A stretch of DNA of 64,000 bases from an uncultured Collinsella sp. (GCA_938023085.1 CALHDP010000129.1:1-64000), one strand, 5' to 3'; counted from the stretch's first letter, positions 1 through 8,513 are shown. Program-made: numbers and translations. The notes: generated from the sequence alone by a model not told the origin.

Positions 1-2226
1 TCGCAGAAACTTGGCGTCGACGAAAGCTCCATTACCATTAAAATCGGCAATACCGAGCTGGTTCCGGGCACCGACTGGAGACCAACGACCAGCTATCCGG
101 GTAATGAAACAAAGAAAAACTACGACCTCAAAATCATCGTTACCGACAACGTGAAAGCCGCTCTCGAGAACGAGGACTACGCCGTTATCACCTACGACAC
201 CACATCAGAAGCGCTGTCGGGCTGGTACTCAAACTTCGCAGCGGTCGAAGCACCGGGCCTGAGACTACAGTGGCCGTTCACCGAACCCATCAAGTACGTT
301 GTCAACCGAGAAACGATGCCCGCGGTCGAGAAGCCGGAAGCGGAGTCGAAGGTGTCTTGGGTTGAGAACTTCGATTGGCATACCGTTGACGGCTCGGATG
401 AGAAGGGCGCCTGGATCGTCGACTGGACGGTGTATGCAAACCGCCAAAAGGGTAATAAGGGCGCAAATGGCGAGTTCGAATACTATGGAGCTGGAAAGCT
501 GGGCGGGAAACCGCTGAATATCGTTGATAGCCTTCCGGATGGTATGAGCTATGTTGCGAATTCCGCAAAGTATACGCTCGTGCAGAACCCCTATGATAAA
601 CATACGGGGCTTCATCGCGGAGGCGAGGCCAAGGAGGTCGTTACGGGTCGGACGCTCGCCGCCGACAACGTCAGCCGCAACGGCAATACGGTCACCTTCT
701 CCATCCCCACGACTGAGCTTGAAAGCTATGCCGGCTACGCAAAGCTCACGTACAAGACGGCGGTCAAGCGCGGTGAGCTCGATACCTCCACAAACGAGGT
801 GAAGTTCACCAACAAGGCCAGCGCGGGGTCAGGAGTTAAACAGTTCGATTCCGGTAAAGGTGACGTCATCATTAAGAACAACGTCATCAAAAAGTCCGGC
901 GAGCAGGTTGCCAATAGCAATCGCATCAAATACACCATTCTTGTTAACGAGTCTGCCGTTGCCCTTAAAAATGGCACCGACTTCCTTGAGCTCGTCGATA
1001 CCATGGATGCCAAGTGCGCGCTGGTGCCGTCGACGCTTAAGGTCTATGAGCAGGTGAATGGTGCCTGGTCACCGCTGGCTGATAAGGACTATTCGTCGAA
1101 GATGGAGCAAGTCAAGGATGAATCTGGCTCGTGTACGAAGTTGACTCTTGAGGTGCCCGACGGGAAATACCTCAAGGTCGAGTATGAGGTTATCCCGACC
1201 GGAAACCCCGGCGAAGAGGTGTCCCTTTCCAACACCGCCGAGCTTGCGGGGGTGACGGAGGGTTCGGCGATCGACGAGCAAAAATGGAAGATTCAAAATG
1301 CGTCCGCCAGCGCGGGCGGCAACGGCTACAGCATCACGATGACCAAGTACGACGCCCAGCAGGTCGGCGCGACGCTCGAGGGGGCGAAGTTCACACTCTA
1401 CAGCGTGGATATGGGCCAGGTTGCGGATGACGGAAATGTAGAGAACGCCAGAACGCCGTTTGACGAGGCCGCGATCGACGTCCCCACCGACGCCAACGGC
1501 AAAATCTCGTTCGGCACAAGCGACAAGAAGATGAGTAATTGCGTGCTCTATCAGCTCGTGGAGACCAAGGCGCCTGTTGGCTATGCCAAGGCCGATCCCA
1601 CGTGGATCATGCTCAAGGGCAGCGCGAGCGACAAAGATTATCAGGCTGCGCTAACTAAGGCAAAGGACATCGTCGACGGTGCGGAGATCATCGACGATAC
1701 AAAGAAGGACGAGATCTGGGTCTACGACAACCGCATGACGGGCAAGGCGGTTATTAACGCAGAGAAGGTGCTCGCAGGCGGAACGTTCAAGGAAGGTCAG
1801 TTCTCGTTCGCGCTCAAGGATGACAAGGACAGGGTGCTCCAAACGGTGACCAACGATGCCATGGGCAACGTCTCCTTCAACGTCGACTACAACAAGGCCG
1901 ATACCTATACTTATACCATCTCTGAGGTCGTCCCCGAGGGCGCCGAGAACAACGTCAAGGACCACATCACCTACGACAGGACCCAGCACAAGGTTACGGT
2001 TAAGGTGGACAACGGTGAGAGGAATCTCGTCGCCACCGTCACCTATGACAATGGCTCTTCGACCCCGCCGACTTTTACCAACAGATACTCGACCACGCTT
2101 CCCGAGGCAGGCGGTGCCGGCTTGACTATGACGTATCTGGCTGGCGCTTCGCTGCTGTGCTTTGCCGCGACATGGATGCATGCTCACCGCCATCGCGATC
2201 AAGATCGAGGTGGTCGCCGTGAGTAG
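1..2226 (+). CDS. LPxTG-type isopeptide-forming pilin/adhesin, 5' end outside window
   Basis: The frame is open from base 1, so the N-terminus and signal peptide lie upstream; 741 residues are visible. A Cna-B-like domain begins near in-window residue 441 and ends with the E-box-like motif YQLVETKAPVGY near residue 517. A second domain (about 581-690) resembles the streptococcal pilin isopeptide-linkage (FctA-type) repeat and ends in PTFTNRY. The C-terminus is a cell-wall sorting signal: LPEAG at about residue 700, a hydrophobic segment, then a His/Arg-rich tail. Family knowledge: such proteins are covalently joined by sortase into pili or to peptidoglycan, with self-formed Lys-Asn isopeptide bonds. 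It overlaps the next pilin gene by 8 bases, so the two are probably co-transcribed. A role as large ancillary or tip pilin is inferred from size and order. Confidence 0.85.
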   Translation, partial: SQKLGVDESSITIKIGNTELVPGTDWRPTTSYPGNETKKNYDLKIIVTDNVKAALENEDYAVITYDTTSEALSGWYSNFAAVEAPGLRLQWPFTEPIKYVVNRETMPAVEKPEAESKVSWVENFDWHTVDGSDEKGAWIVDWTVYANRQKGNKGANGEFEYYGAGKLGGKPLNIVDSLPDGMSYVANSAKYTLVQNPYDKHTGLHRGGEAKEVVTGRTLAADNVSRNGNTVTFSIPTTELESYAGYAKLTYKTAVKRGELDTSTNEVKFTNKASAGSGVKQFDSGKGDVIIKNNVIKKSGEQVANSNRIKYTILVNESAVALKNGTDFLELVDTMDAKCALVPSTLKVYEQVNGAWSPLADKDYSSKMEQVKDESGSCTKLTLEVPDGKYLKVEYEVIPTGNPGEEVSLSNTAELAGVTEGSAIDEQKWKIQNASASAGGNGYSITMTKYDAQQVGATLEGAKFTLYSVDMGQVADDGNVENARTPFDEAAIDVPTDANGKISFGTSDKKMSNCVLYQLVETKAPVGYAKADPTWIMLKGSASDKDYQAALTKAKDIVDGAEIIDDTKKDEIWVYDNRMTGKAVINAEKVLAGGTFKEGQFSFALKDDKDRVLQTVTNDAMGNVSFNVDYNKADTYTYTISEVVPEGAENNVKDHITYDRTQHKVTVKVDNGERNLVATVTYDNGSSTPPTFTNRYSTTLPEAGGAGLTMTYLAGASLLCFAATWMHAHRHRDQDRGGRRE

Positions 2227-3862
2227 GCTTTGGTGCCGCTTGTTGGCCGTCGCAACGATAGCTACGGTCGCTATGTTCTCTTTTGCGATGCTGCCCAGGA
2301 CGGCTCGTGCTGCCGACACCGGTGCCATTACGGTGGACGGTACAGTCGCGACGCGGTATGACGCGTACCAGCTCTTTTCGGCGACAGTTATCGATGATGA
2401 CGATGCTGGCCATAAAATTGCAACTGACGTAACGTGGGCGAATGGCGCGGTTCGTCAAGCCGTTCTTCCCGTGCTTCATGATGCGGGGCTTGATGGCTCG
2501 GCATCGGCGGCGCAAGAGACTGCCGAGTGGATGAATGCCGACGGGCATATGACGACCGCGCTGACGGCAAAGCTTGCCCGCGCGATTTGCAATGCCGACG
2601 CAACTTCCGTGGCCCTTAACGCGGGCACGGCGGCCGAGCTGCCCTGCGGCTACTGGCTCATCGTCGCCGACGGCGACGCCATCGCCCAGGGCGAGGCCGG
2701 CACCGCGCCGATCATGACCCTGGTCGGCGGCAGCGCCGTCACCGTCAAGCCCAAGGCGGCGACCCCCAAGGTCCAAAAACACGTGCTGGAGGACAGCACC
2801 GCCGCCTGGCAGAAGGCCGCCGACGCCACGGTTGCCGACGACCTGTACTGGCGCCTCTCGGCCACGGTCCCGGCGGGGCTCACGGCGTACGACACCTATA
2901 CGGTACAGTTCGTCGACACCATGAGTGCGGGGCTCGACCCCTCCAAGGTGGCCGCGAGCGTGCGCGTGTACGTGGCGGCGGGCGCGGACGGCGGCTTCGA
3001 CGTCGTCGCATGTGAGGGTGGCAACACCAACTCGACGCCGGCTAAAGGGTGGACAGACATTACTTCACAGTGCAAGGTCTCGGTCGAGGGCAATGCCTTC
3101 ACCGCGCGCACCGGCGACCTCATCGCCGCGCTCGGCGGGGCTGACGCCTTTGCCGCGGGCGCCCGCGTGGTTGCTGTCTACAATGCGCCGTTGGGGGCCA
3201 ACTGCAATCGAGGCGCCACCAAGGGCAACCCCAACGAGGTCTACCTGCGTTACCCGCGCTCTCCCCTCGTCGACCAGTCCGGCGATGCCGGATTCACCCA
3301 TACGCCGAGTGATGACGCCACGGCCTATACCTGGGGACTCAGCCTCATCAAGCGCTCGAGCTCGGACGATAAACCGCTCGCGAGTGCCAAACTGCGCATC
3401 ATCGATGACCGCGGGCGCATCCTAACGACCGACGGCTCGTGGTCGACGGATGCTGACGCGTGCGTCATCACGGGCGCGGACGGCCACGCGGAATTGAGCG
3501 GTGTGGACGCGGGTGTCTACACCGTCGAGGAGGCCGCGGCTCCCAAGGGATACACCGCCTTTGAGGGCAAACGAACGGTAACGGTTACGTCTGAGGGATT
3601 GGACGCTAAGCAGGTGGCGGCCGCGAAGCTCAAGGTGACCGTGTCGGTCAAAAGCCCTCTGCGGGTTGATACCGCCGATGCCGGGACGGGTTCGATTGAG
3701 CTGTCGGTGCTCAACACCCCGAGCAAAGAAGCAAGTCGTGGCTTTATACCCTCGACGGGAGATAGAACGTTGGTGCTGGTGGCGGCTTTGGCTGCCATCG
3801 GAGTGGCGGCTATTGTTGTCGGGCTCGTCATCAAGCGGGGAGGCGGTCGTCGTGAAAAATAA
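2219..3862 (+). CDS. Fimbrial isopeptide-forming protein (D2 plus Cna-B domains), probable pilus backbone
   Basis: The start is taken as GTG at 2219, preceded by GAGGTGG at 2207-2213; an upstream in-frame ATG at 2162 lacks this context. This gives 547 residues with a signal peptide (hydrophobic stretch ending TARA-ADT). The middle resembles the fimbrial isopeptide formation D2 domain, followed by a Cna-B domain with E-box YTVEEAAAPKGY. The C-terminus has IPSTG near residue 510, a hydrophobic helix and the tail KRGGGRREK, which is a sorting signal with Ile in place of the usual Leu. It would be a surface protein polymerised by a pilin sortase. No sortase gene follows; a hairpin terminator and a convergent gene come next. 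Function is sound at family level; backbone status is inferred. Confidence 0.85.
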   Translation: MSRLWCRLLAVATIATVAMFSFAMLPRTARAADTGAITVDGTVATRYDAYQLFSATVIDDDDAGHKIATDVTWANGAVRQAVLPVLHDAGLDGSASAAQETAEWMNADGHMTTALTAKLARAICNADATSVALNAGTAAELPCGYWLIVADGDAIAQGEAGTAPIMTLVGGSAVTVKPKAATPKVQKHVLEDSTAAWQKAADATVADDLYWRLSATVPAGLTAYDTYTVQFVDTMSAGLDPSKVAASVRVYVAAGADGGFDVVACEGGNTNSTPAKGWTDITSQCKVSVEGNAFTARTGDLIAALGGADAFAAGARVVAVYNAPLGANCNRGATKGNPNEVYLRYPRSPLVDQSGDAGFTHTPSDDATAYTWGLSLIKRSSSDDKPLASAKLRIIDDRGRILTTDGSWSTDADACVITGADGHAELSGVDAGVYTVEEAAAPKGYTAFEGKRTVTVTSEGLDAKQVAAAKLKVTVSVKSPLRVDTADAGTGSIELSVLNTPSKEASRGFIPSTGDRTLVLVAALAAIGVAAIVVGLVIKRGGGRREK

Positions 3863-3973
3863 TTGCCTTTCATGCTCACTGGCGTACTGCCTCCGTAATG
3901 AGTGACGCGCAGGCCTACCGACCTGATGATCATTGGTTTTGAAAAAGTTACTAGAGAACCCTCCAAGAAAAGC

Positions 3974-4008
3974 GGGGCACCCGGTCGATATGACCGAGTG
4001 CCCCGCCT
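3974..4008 (-). terminator. Hairpin between convergent genes
   Basis: A 15-bp stem with one imperfect pair surrounds the loop gatat. Read on the minus strand it is followed by TTTTCTT, which suits termination of the minus-strand gene that ends at 4084. It may also stop the pilin operon from the other side. Confidence 0.7.
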
Positions 4009-4044
4009 CGTTTGTTGTTGCAAAGTAACCTGACCCCTTTGCAC

Positions 4045-4075
4045 CACCACAAAGGTGCCTGGCCCCTTTGTGGTG
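4045..4075. repeat. REP-like hairpin (CACCACAAAGG family)
   Basis: CACCACAAAGG and its exact complement CCTTTGTGGTG face each other across nine bases. A diverged copy of the same design lies at 42151-42183. It is intergenic and sits just beyond the stop codon of the minus-strand gene. Confidence 0.6.
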
Positions 4076-4083
4076 ATCGGCTG

Positions 4084-5229
4084 CTAAGCGGTGGGAAGCT
4101 CTGGCGTGTTAGCCGGCTGCTGCGGCTTGAGGTGGGCGTTGTGCCAGATGATTTGGATGATGTAGCCGAGCATAAAGACAAAGGCCACGCCGCTGATGAA
4201 GCCGCCTACGAGGGGAAGCCCCGTGAGGGCGCCTGCGATTACGCCACCAGCGGCTGCCATGGCGTAGCGGTTCTGGCTGTGTCCGACCATGCGCGCGATC
4301 GCGCACCCTGCAAAGGCACTCGACACCAGCGCGATGCCAATAACACCGCACATGAGGGCTCCGGCAAGCGACAGACCAGCGATAGAGATAATTAGCAGTA
4401 GGACGGCGGGGACGATAGCAATCGTGCCCAGAAGACCGCTCACCCACAGGGGCATGGGGCGCTGGTGGAGCATACCGGCGGCGCTGGCAGTCGCACGCGG
4501 AAAGACGAGCTCGAGCAGCAGAGCGACAAAGCAGGTCGAGAGTGCCGCGGCGACGATACCGCCGATGACATCGTTAACGGTGGAAGTATCCTCGTTCTCG
4601 GTGCGGTCGATCTTGAGTGCGCCGACCTCGGCTCCCGCGGCGCGCTCGGGGTCCTCGGAGACGTGCGCGTTCACGGTGCCGGTGATATGGGCGTTCTTGC
4701 CCAGGATGAGCTTGTCGGCCCAAACCTCGACATCGCCCTCGACGGTGCCATCGATGGTCACCGTATCGCCCGCAAGCGCTGCCGACTTGGTGGAGCCGCG
4801 TAGGGCAACCGTCTCGCCTATCGCATAGAAACAGTTGGCGGTGCTGTCGGAATTGAGCACAACGTGCTGACCGACGACCGTGACGCTGCCATCAACCGTG
4901 GTCTTGGCGATATCGATAGTGCGTGCCGCCAAGCGGATGGCGCCGCCCACCGTGCAGTCGCGGATGGAGAGGCTCTCGCCTGCCGCAATTATGTCGCGGT
5001 CGATGGAGGCGTCATCCAAGTTGAGGGCCTGACCGGCCCAGTACAGGTCACCCTCAACGCCGGACGGATTGGCGTCATTGTCGGTCGCAAGTACGTTGCC
5101 TGCGGTGTCCGTGCCGGCGAACGACGCCGTGGGAAGCACGGTGATCGCCAGCGCGATGAGCGCGAATAGGATGGTGATGCGGCCCCATGCTTTACGGCGC
5201 TGGGTCAACGGGAATTGATTGCAGGGCAT
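4084..5229 (-). CDS. Polymer-forming (bactofilin-like) repeat protein with C-terminal membrane helices
   Basis: The start is ATG at 5229, behind GAAGGA six to eight bases upstream; 381 residues. After a basic N-terminus comes a hydrophobic signal or anchor segment ending around TASFAGTD. A repetitive region of short beta-type units follows (such as SIRDCTVGGAIRLAARTIDI and TVTIDGTVEGDVEVWADKL), as seen in polymer-forming cytoskeletal/bactofilin-like domains. The last 170 residues hold about four to five hydrophobic helices with glycine-rich turns, then a Pro-rich tail. This architecture is common in uncharacterised envelope proteins of Gram-positive bacteria. A structural role at the membrane is inferred; no enzymatic motif is seen. 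It converges on the pilin operon and is monocistronic. Confidence 0.65.
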   Translation of the reverse strand: MPCNQFPLTQRRKAWGRITILFALIALAITVLPTASFAGTDTAGNVLATDNDANPSGVEGDLYWAGQALNLDDASIDRDIIAAGESLSIRDCTVGGAIRLAARTIDIAKTTVDGSVTVVGQHVVLNSDSTANCFYAIGETVALRGSTKSAALAGDTVTIDGTVEGDVEVWADKLILGKNAHITGTVNAHVSEDPERAAGAEVGALKIDRTENEDTSTVNDVIGGIVAAALSTCFVALLLELVFPRATASAAGMLHQRPMPLWVSGLLGTIAIVPAVLLLIISIAGLSLAGALMCGVIGIALVSSAFAGCAIARMVGHSQNRYAMAAAGGVIAGALTGLPLVGGFISGVAFVFMLGYIIQIIWHNAHLKPQQPANTPELPTA

Positions 5230-5335
5230 AGTGAATCCTTCGTTAGATACTCGGCATATATCTAACAGGGTACCCAACGCGTGGGCGCTCTAAAAGAACC
5301 TCTCGGTTGCATTTCGAAGGGTCGTGCCGTGCTGT

Positions 5336-6025
5336 CTACTTTTTACGGTGCAAGAAGCGCGCGATATCTTCTTCGGTGGGGCTTTTGATGTCAAAGCGCA
5401 GCGAGAGCCAGCGCAGACCCATGGTCACGACAACGCATACGACCAGCGCGGCGACATTGCTCATGATGCCGCTCATAACGAGACACACATAGCTTGTCGA
5501 TCCGGCGATGGCGGCGATGGCATAAAAGTTAGTACGTTGGAAAATGCCCGGAACCACGCCCATAAAGCCGTCGCGCAACATGCCGCCGCCCACCGCGGTG
5601 AAAAAGCCCATCATGATGCACACCGCCGGCGCAAAGCCGTAGACCAGCGCCTTGTCTGCTCCAGTGGCGGCGTAGATGCCGACCGAGATGATGTCGAGCA
5701 GGGGAATGAGTTTTTCGGGTTTGTCGACGATTGCCGGGAAAATATAGATGATGGCTGCCGTGGCAATGGAAAGTGGCAGCGCCATCGGCTGGTTGAGGAT
5801 GTAGACGTTGCCCACCTGCAGCGTCATATCGCGCAAAAGACCGCCGCCCAGACCGCAGACCACCGCGAGCGCGATCGCGCCCACCAGGTCGAGCTTGTGC
5901 TCGCGCGCAACCAGCACACCCGAGATCGATGCAGCGACAACAGCGAACATCTCGAGCCAAAACGGAATGGCGACCATGGCATCCGATGCATGTGAGGTAA
6001 TGGTCATAGCGGCGACGACGGGCAA
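5336..6025 (-). CDS. TRIC/UPF0126-family membrane protein
   Basis: The protein has about 229 residues and around seven hydrophobic segments. The two signature repeats of the family are seen as GLGGGLLRDMTL and AVGGGMLRDGFMG. These belong to the bacterial TRIC-type cation channel family (formerly UPF0126, YicG/YadS-like), whose cargo is disputed between potassium and glycine. The start is chosen as TTG at 6025 because AAAGGA lies seven bases upstream; an in-frame ATG at 6007 has no ribosome site. The longer frame to 6286 runs through a palindromic repeat and is unlikely. It is divergent from the nuclease-like gene at 6330. Confidence 0.8.
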   Translation of the reverse strand: MPVVAAMTITSHASDAMVAIPFWLEMFAVVAASISGVLVAREHKLDLVGAIALAVVCGLGGGLLRDMTLQVGNVYILNQPMALPLSIATAAIIYIFPAIVDKPEKLIPLLDIISVGIYAATGADKALVYGFAPAVCIMMGFFTAVGGGMLRDGFMGVVPGIFQRTNFYAIAAIAGSTSYVCLVMSGIMSNVAALVVCVVVTMGLRWLSLRFDIKSPTEEDIARFLHRKK

Positions 6026-6161
6026 GATGGGGTCCTTTGGATTACGGATTTGGACAATGCCCGTACATAGTACATGTTCGGCGCCGATTGCGACCCTATT
6101 GCTCGGCAAACGGTCGGGACTGGGTGGGGGCATGGCGTTGCTGGAATGCCAGGGGTCCAGA

Positions 6162-6236
6162 ACATGTACGTCACCCTCCAAAAACGACATTTTCCGACAT
6201 CTTTGGAGGCTGACGTACATGTTTGGATTGAGCTCA
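6162..6236. repeat. Palindromic element A, left of nuclease-like gene
   Basis: The core at 6162-6222 is an imperfect palindrome with ends ACATGTACGTCA and TGACGTACATGT and an inner CCTCCAAA/TTTGGAGG pair. The gene-proximal flank TTTGGATTGAGCTCA is also shared with the partner copy. The whole 75 bases recur in inverted orientation at 7349-7423. It lies between divergent genes, so it is not simply a terminator. Confidence 0.85.
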
Positions 6237-6244
6237 CAGCATGA

Positions 6245-6262
6245 GTGAGTTGATTTACTCAC
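6245..6262. promoter_or_regulatory. Hexamer inverted repeat upstream of nuclease-like gene
   Basis: GTGAGT and ACTCAC are separated by six bases, and a TATATT hexamer follows at 6269-6274. It could be an operator next to the promoter of the gene starting at 6330. No good -35 box was found. Confidence 0.3.
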
Positions 6263-6329
6263 ATCCGGTATATTTCCCCACTTCAACGGACATAAGAGTT
6301 GGATACCGGCTCAGAGCGAGAGGCCCTCA

Positions 6330-7337
6330 ATGGATACCCCTGTTCTCATTTCGCATAAAACCGCATGGCTTGTCCATCATGCACCCCAGAATTTGGTTCA
6401 GTCTCTTGCGCGGCACGACTACCAGATAGGCGCACAAGGCATCTCCACCCAGCAACGTGTTGCGCGCATACGACAGGCCCTTACCGACTGCGGCATTCCG
6501 TCCGATATGCTTAAGACTATCGATATCGCGGTTGTATTCGAATTTGAGCGAATTCGTACCAAAGGCGTCGTTTGCCACATTCTTGGACAAAATCTTCCCT
6601 ACGAGCATATTAACGAGTTGACGCCCGGAATCTTCATCACCGACGAAGCCTTCACCTTCGCGCTCGCTGCCGAGTGGATGGATAGGATCGAATATCTCGA
6701 ATATGGCTATGAAGTTTGCGGCGATTATCGCATGAGGCTCAATCCCGCCGACCCTTATACCGAGCAACCAGCCACCACCTCCAAGGATGAAATAACCGAA
6801 CTGCTCGATCGGCACCCCGGCAAACCCGGTGCCACACGTGCACGGCTTGCGCTCAGGCACATCTACGATCACTCGGCCTCGCCTATGGAGACCGCTTCGG
6901 CAATCGCCCTCTCGCTCCCAACAAGCGAAGGCGGCGTTGGCATCCGAGGTATCGAACTCAACAAACCGCTCGAGATCCCTCAGCGTCTCTGGCATTGCGC
7001 CAAAGCTCGAACACTCAAAATCGATGCGCTCGTGACCTATAAGCGCAGGGCGCTCGGTATCGAATATAAGGGCGGTTTTCACGATGAGCTCGAGCGCAAG
7101 GGAGCAGATGCGGAGCGAGAGGCCGTTCTCTCCCAAATGGGATATCGAATCGTTACGCTCACTTCGGCTCAGTTCAGTAGTCAGCTCGCCTTTCACCGCG
7201 CCATGAACAACATTCGCGAAGCACTCGGCATGCCTCGCTGTGCCGACACCGGGTACCAGAGAAAACAAAACGAACTACGCAAGGCACTTATCCGCAACTG
7301 GAAGGGCATGCGAGACGAAGAGGCACCTTCCGAATAG
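6330..7337 (+). CDS. PD-(D/E)XK nuclease-like protein (DUF559/Vsr-like C-terminus), bracketed by inverted elements
   Basis: ATG at 6330 follows GAGAGG; 335 residues. The C-terminal part reads IDALV, then GIEYKGGFH, then a GYRIVTLTSAQF strand. This gives D232-x12-E245-x-K247, the spacing of a restriction-endonuclease-like active site, in a layout like DUF559/Vsr-type domains. The N-terminal 200 residues do not match a family I know. The product at 45860-46987 appears to be a distant paralog: HIL-x3-LP near residue 83, SASP near 182, and the E-Y-[KN]-G-x2-H segment are shared. The gene is enclosed by 75-base inverted elements at 6162 and 7349. Nuclease activity is inferred from motifs only; alternatives include an AbiEi-type regulatory protein. 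Confidence 0.6.
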   Translation: MDTPVLISHKTAWLVHHAPQNLVQSLARHDYQIGAQGISTQQRVARIRQALTDCGIPSDMLKTIDIAVVFEFERIRTKGVVCHILGQNLPYEHINELTPGIFITDEAFTFALAAEWMDRIEYLEYGYEVCGDYRMRLNPADPYTEQPATTSKDEITELLDRHPGKPGATRARLALRHIYDHSASPMETASAIALSLPTSEGGVGIRGIELNKPLEIPQRLWHCAKARTLKIDALVTYKRRALGIEYKGGFHDELERKGADAEREAVLSQMGYRIVTLTSAQFSSQLAFHRAMNNIREALGMPRCADTGYQRKQNELRKALIRNWKGMRDEEAPSE

Positions 7338-7348
7338 TGCCACTCCCG

Positions 7349-7423
7349 TGAACTCAATCCAAACGTGTACGTCAGCCTTCAAAGATGTCGAAAAATGTCG
7401 GTTTTGGAGGGTGACGTACATGT
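7349..7423. repeat. Palindromic element B, inverted copy of element A
   Basis: This is the reverse complement of 6162-6236 with few mismatches. The palindromic core is 7363-7423, again 61 bases, and the gene-side flank is TGAACTCAATCCAAA. Together A and B delimit a unit of about 1.26 kb that contains one gene. Confidence 0.85.
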
Positions 7424-7459
7424 TTGGGGAAGCGTGGGATCGAGACGTATTTCGATAAC

Positions 7460-7481
7460 AAAAAAGCCCCATTGCTGGGGC
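7460..7481 (-). terminator. Terminator of tRNA-Ser(CGA)
   Basis: On the minus strand a GCCCC/GGGGC stem with a six-base loop is followed by six T, just downstream of the tRNA. Confidence 0.8.
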
Positions 7482-7497
7482 TCATACCATCTAATGG

Positions 7498-7585
7498 CGG
7501 AGGAGGAGGGATTCGAACCCTCGTGACCTTATACAGGCCAAACGGTTTTCGAGACCGCCGCATTCAACCACTCTGCCACCCCTCC
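7498..7585 (-). tRNA. tRNA-Ser(CGA)
   Basis: Minus strand, 88 nt plus an encoded CCA at 7495-7497. The acceptor GGAGGGG pairs with CTCCTCC. The TTCGAATCC T-loop is present, the long variable arm is typical of class II serine tRNAs, and the anticodon loop contains CGA. Confidence 0.95.
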
Positions 7586-7592
7586 GCGTGGG

Positions 7593-7624
7593 GTAAAAAC
7601 AAAGCAGGCTCGAAGGCCTGCTTT
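7593..7624 (-). terminator. Hairpin between the two tRNA-Ser genes
   Basis: A GCAGGC/GCCTGC stem (minus strand) is followed by TTTGTTTTT. It probably terminates or processes the upstream tRNA-Ser(GGA) transcript. Confidence 0.65.
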
Positions 7625-7636
7625 GGAATTAACTGG

Positions 7637-7724
7637 CGGAGAGTCAGGGATTTGAACCCTGGAGACGCTTTTGACGCCTACACGATTTCCAATCGTGCTC
7701 CTTCGGCCACTCGGACAACTCTCC
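7637..7724 (-). tRNA. tRNA-Ser(GGA)
   Basis: Minus strand, 88 nt with CCA encoded at 7634-7636. The acceptor GGAGAGT pairs with ACTCTCC. The anticodon loop holds GGA, a long variable arm is present and the T-loop is TTCAAATCC. It is the first gene of a two-tRNA serine cluster. Confidence 0.95.
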
Positions 7725-7740
7725 GTTAAATGCGAAAGTC

Positions 7741-7768
7741 AGTATACACGAGGAATCGCAAAGTGCAA
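7741..7768 (-). promoter_or_regulatory. Promoter of the tRNA-Ser cluster
   Basis: On the minus strand TTGCAC (7763-7768) and TATACT (7741-7746) are separated by 16 bases, about 17 bases before the tRNA-Ser(GGA) 5' end. Both boxes are close to sigma-70-type consensus. Confidence 0.75.
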
Positions 7769-8164
7769 ACAGAAAAGTTGGCATTTTTTGATCCACAGCG
7801 TCTCGCGCTGTGCCTAAAACGCGCGACACATGCAGTCTGACCAGCAAAATCATGCTATGCGAATTGCTCAAAAAAGGACTTTATAGACCACGAGCAAACG
7901 AATTTTAAATCTTTTTGGCGATCAATTAGACCACTGGTATGCATTTTGCGACCACAACCATGCGCCCGTTGACCTGCGACTTGGCTCAGCTTGTCCTCAC
8001 GGCACCGTATCTTGTCCACAGATCCGTCAAGCTTTTGGTCAGCATTTGGTTGGAATGCGCATGAAACGTCGTGCGAGTATGGGCATATGTGGAGGTCATG
8101 AGGTTGTAGCTGCATATTCTTGCAGCCTAGGAGGTTGAAAGATATTATTACCAAGTCTTTTCCT
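7769..8164. other. Gene-free stretch upstream of rpsF
   Basis: About 400 bases of lower G+C between the divergent tRNA-Ser cluster and the rpsF operon. I see no credible reading frame. It must contain the rpsF operon promoter and leader, but no clear -35/-10 pair could be chosen by eye. Confidence 0.5.
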
Positions 8165-8193
8165 GCTTCAGGCGCACCTTCACGACCTGAAGC
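8165..8193 (+). promoter_or_regulatory. Possible S6:S18 leader hairpin before rpsF
   Basis: GCTTCAGG and CCTGAAGC form an 8-bp stem around the 13-base loop cgcaccttcacga, 12 bases upstream of the rpsF ribosome site. rpsF operons in many bacteria carry a leader bound by the S6:S18 complex. Position fits, but I could not verify the consensus. Confidence 0.4.
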
Positions 8194-8219
8194 CACATTT
8201 GCCCAGAGGAGGTGACAAT

Positions 8220-8513
8220 ATGAAGGCTTATGAACTGCTGTTCTTTGTTGACCCGTCGCTCGACCCCGAGACTCGTCTCGCTGTCATGAAGCGTATCGAT
8301 ACCACGATCGCTGAGGGCGCTGGCAAGGTCGACTCCGTTGACGAGTGGGGCAAGCGCAAGCTCGCCTACGAGATCAACGACCTCACCGATGGTGACTACA
8401 CCCTCATCAACTTCCACGCAGATCCTACCCAGATCGCCGAGCTTGATCGCGTCCTGCGCATCACCGACGCTGTGGTCCGCCACATGATCGTCCGTCGCGA
8501 CGACCAGGAGTAA
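8220..8513 (+). CDS. rpsF: 30S ribosomal protein S6
   Basis: 97 residues starting at ATG 8220, behind a strong AGGAGGTG at 8206-8213. The sequence MKAYELLFFVDPSL, the central WGKRKLAYEI strand and the RHMIVRRDD ending are typical of S6, which binds S18 in the platform of the small subunit. It is the first gene of the classical rpsF-ssb-rpsR-rplI operon, all on the same strand with short gaps, ahead of a terminator at 9943. A frame extending to 8199 runs through the ribosome site and is rejected. Confidence 0.97.
   Translation: MKAYELLFFVDPSLDPETRLAVMKRIDTTIAEGAGKVDSVDEWGKRKLAYEINDLTDGDYTLINFHADPTQIAELDRVLRITDAVVRHMIVRRDDQE

Noticed and set aside
265..615. Open frame on the minus strand inside the first pilin gene, and the many similar shadow frames within carB, purA, purD, glmU and others (for example 19427-22570 minus, 11624-12838 minus, 13107-15071 minus)
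   Set aside because: They lie antisense to strongly conserved genes, lack ribosome sites and have the composition expected from high-GC codon shadows.
6025..6286. Longer N-terminus for the TRIC/UPF0126 protein
   Set aside because: It would translate the palindromic element and has no ribosome site; TTG 6025 with AAAGGA fits the family length.
7498..7724. Integrated element at the tRNA-Ser genes
   Set aside because: No integrase gene and no duplicated tRNA 3' end were seen on either side; the nearby nuclease-like unit is bordered by its own inverted elements instead.
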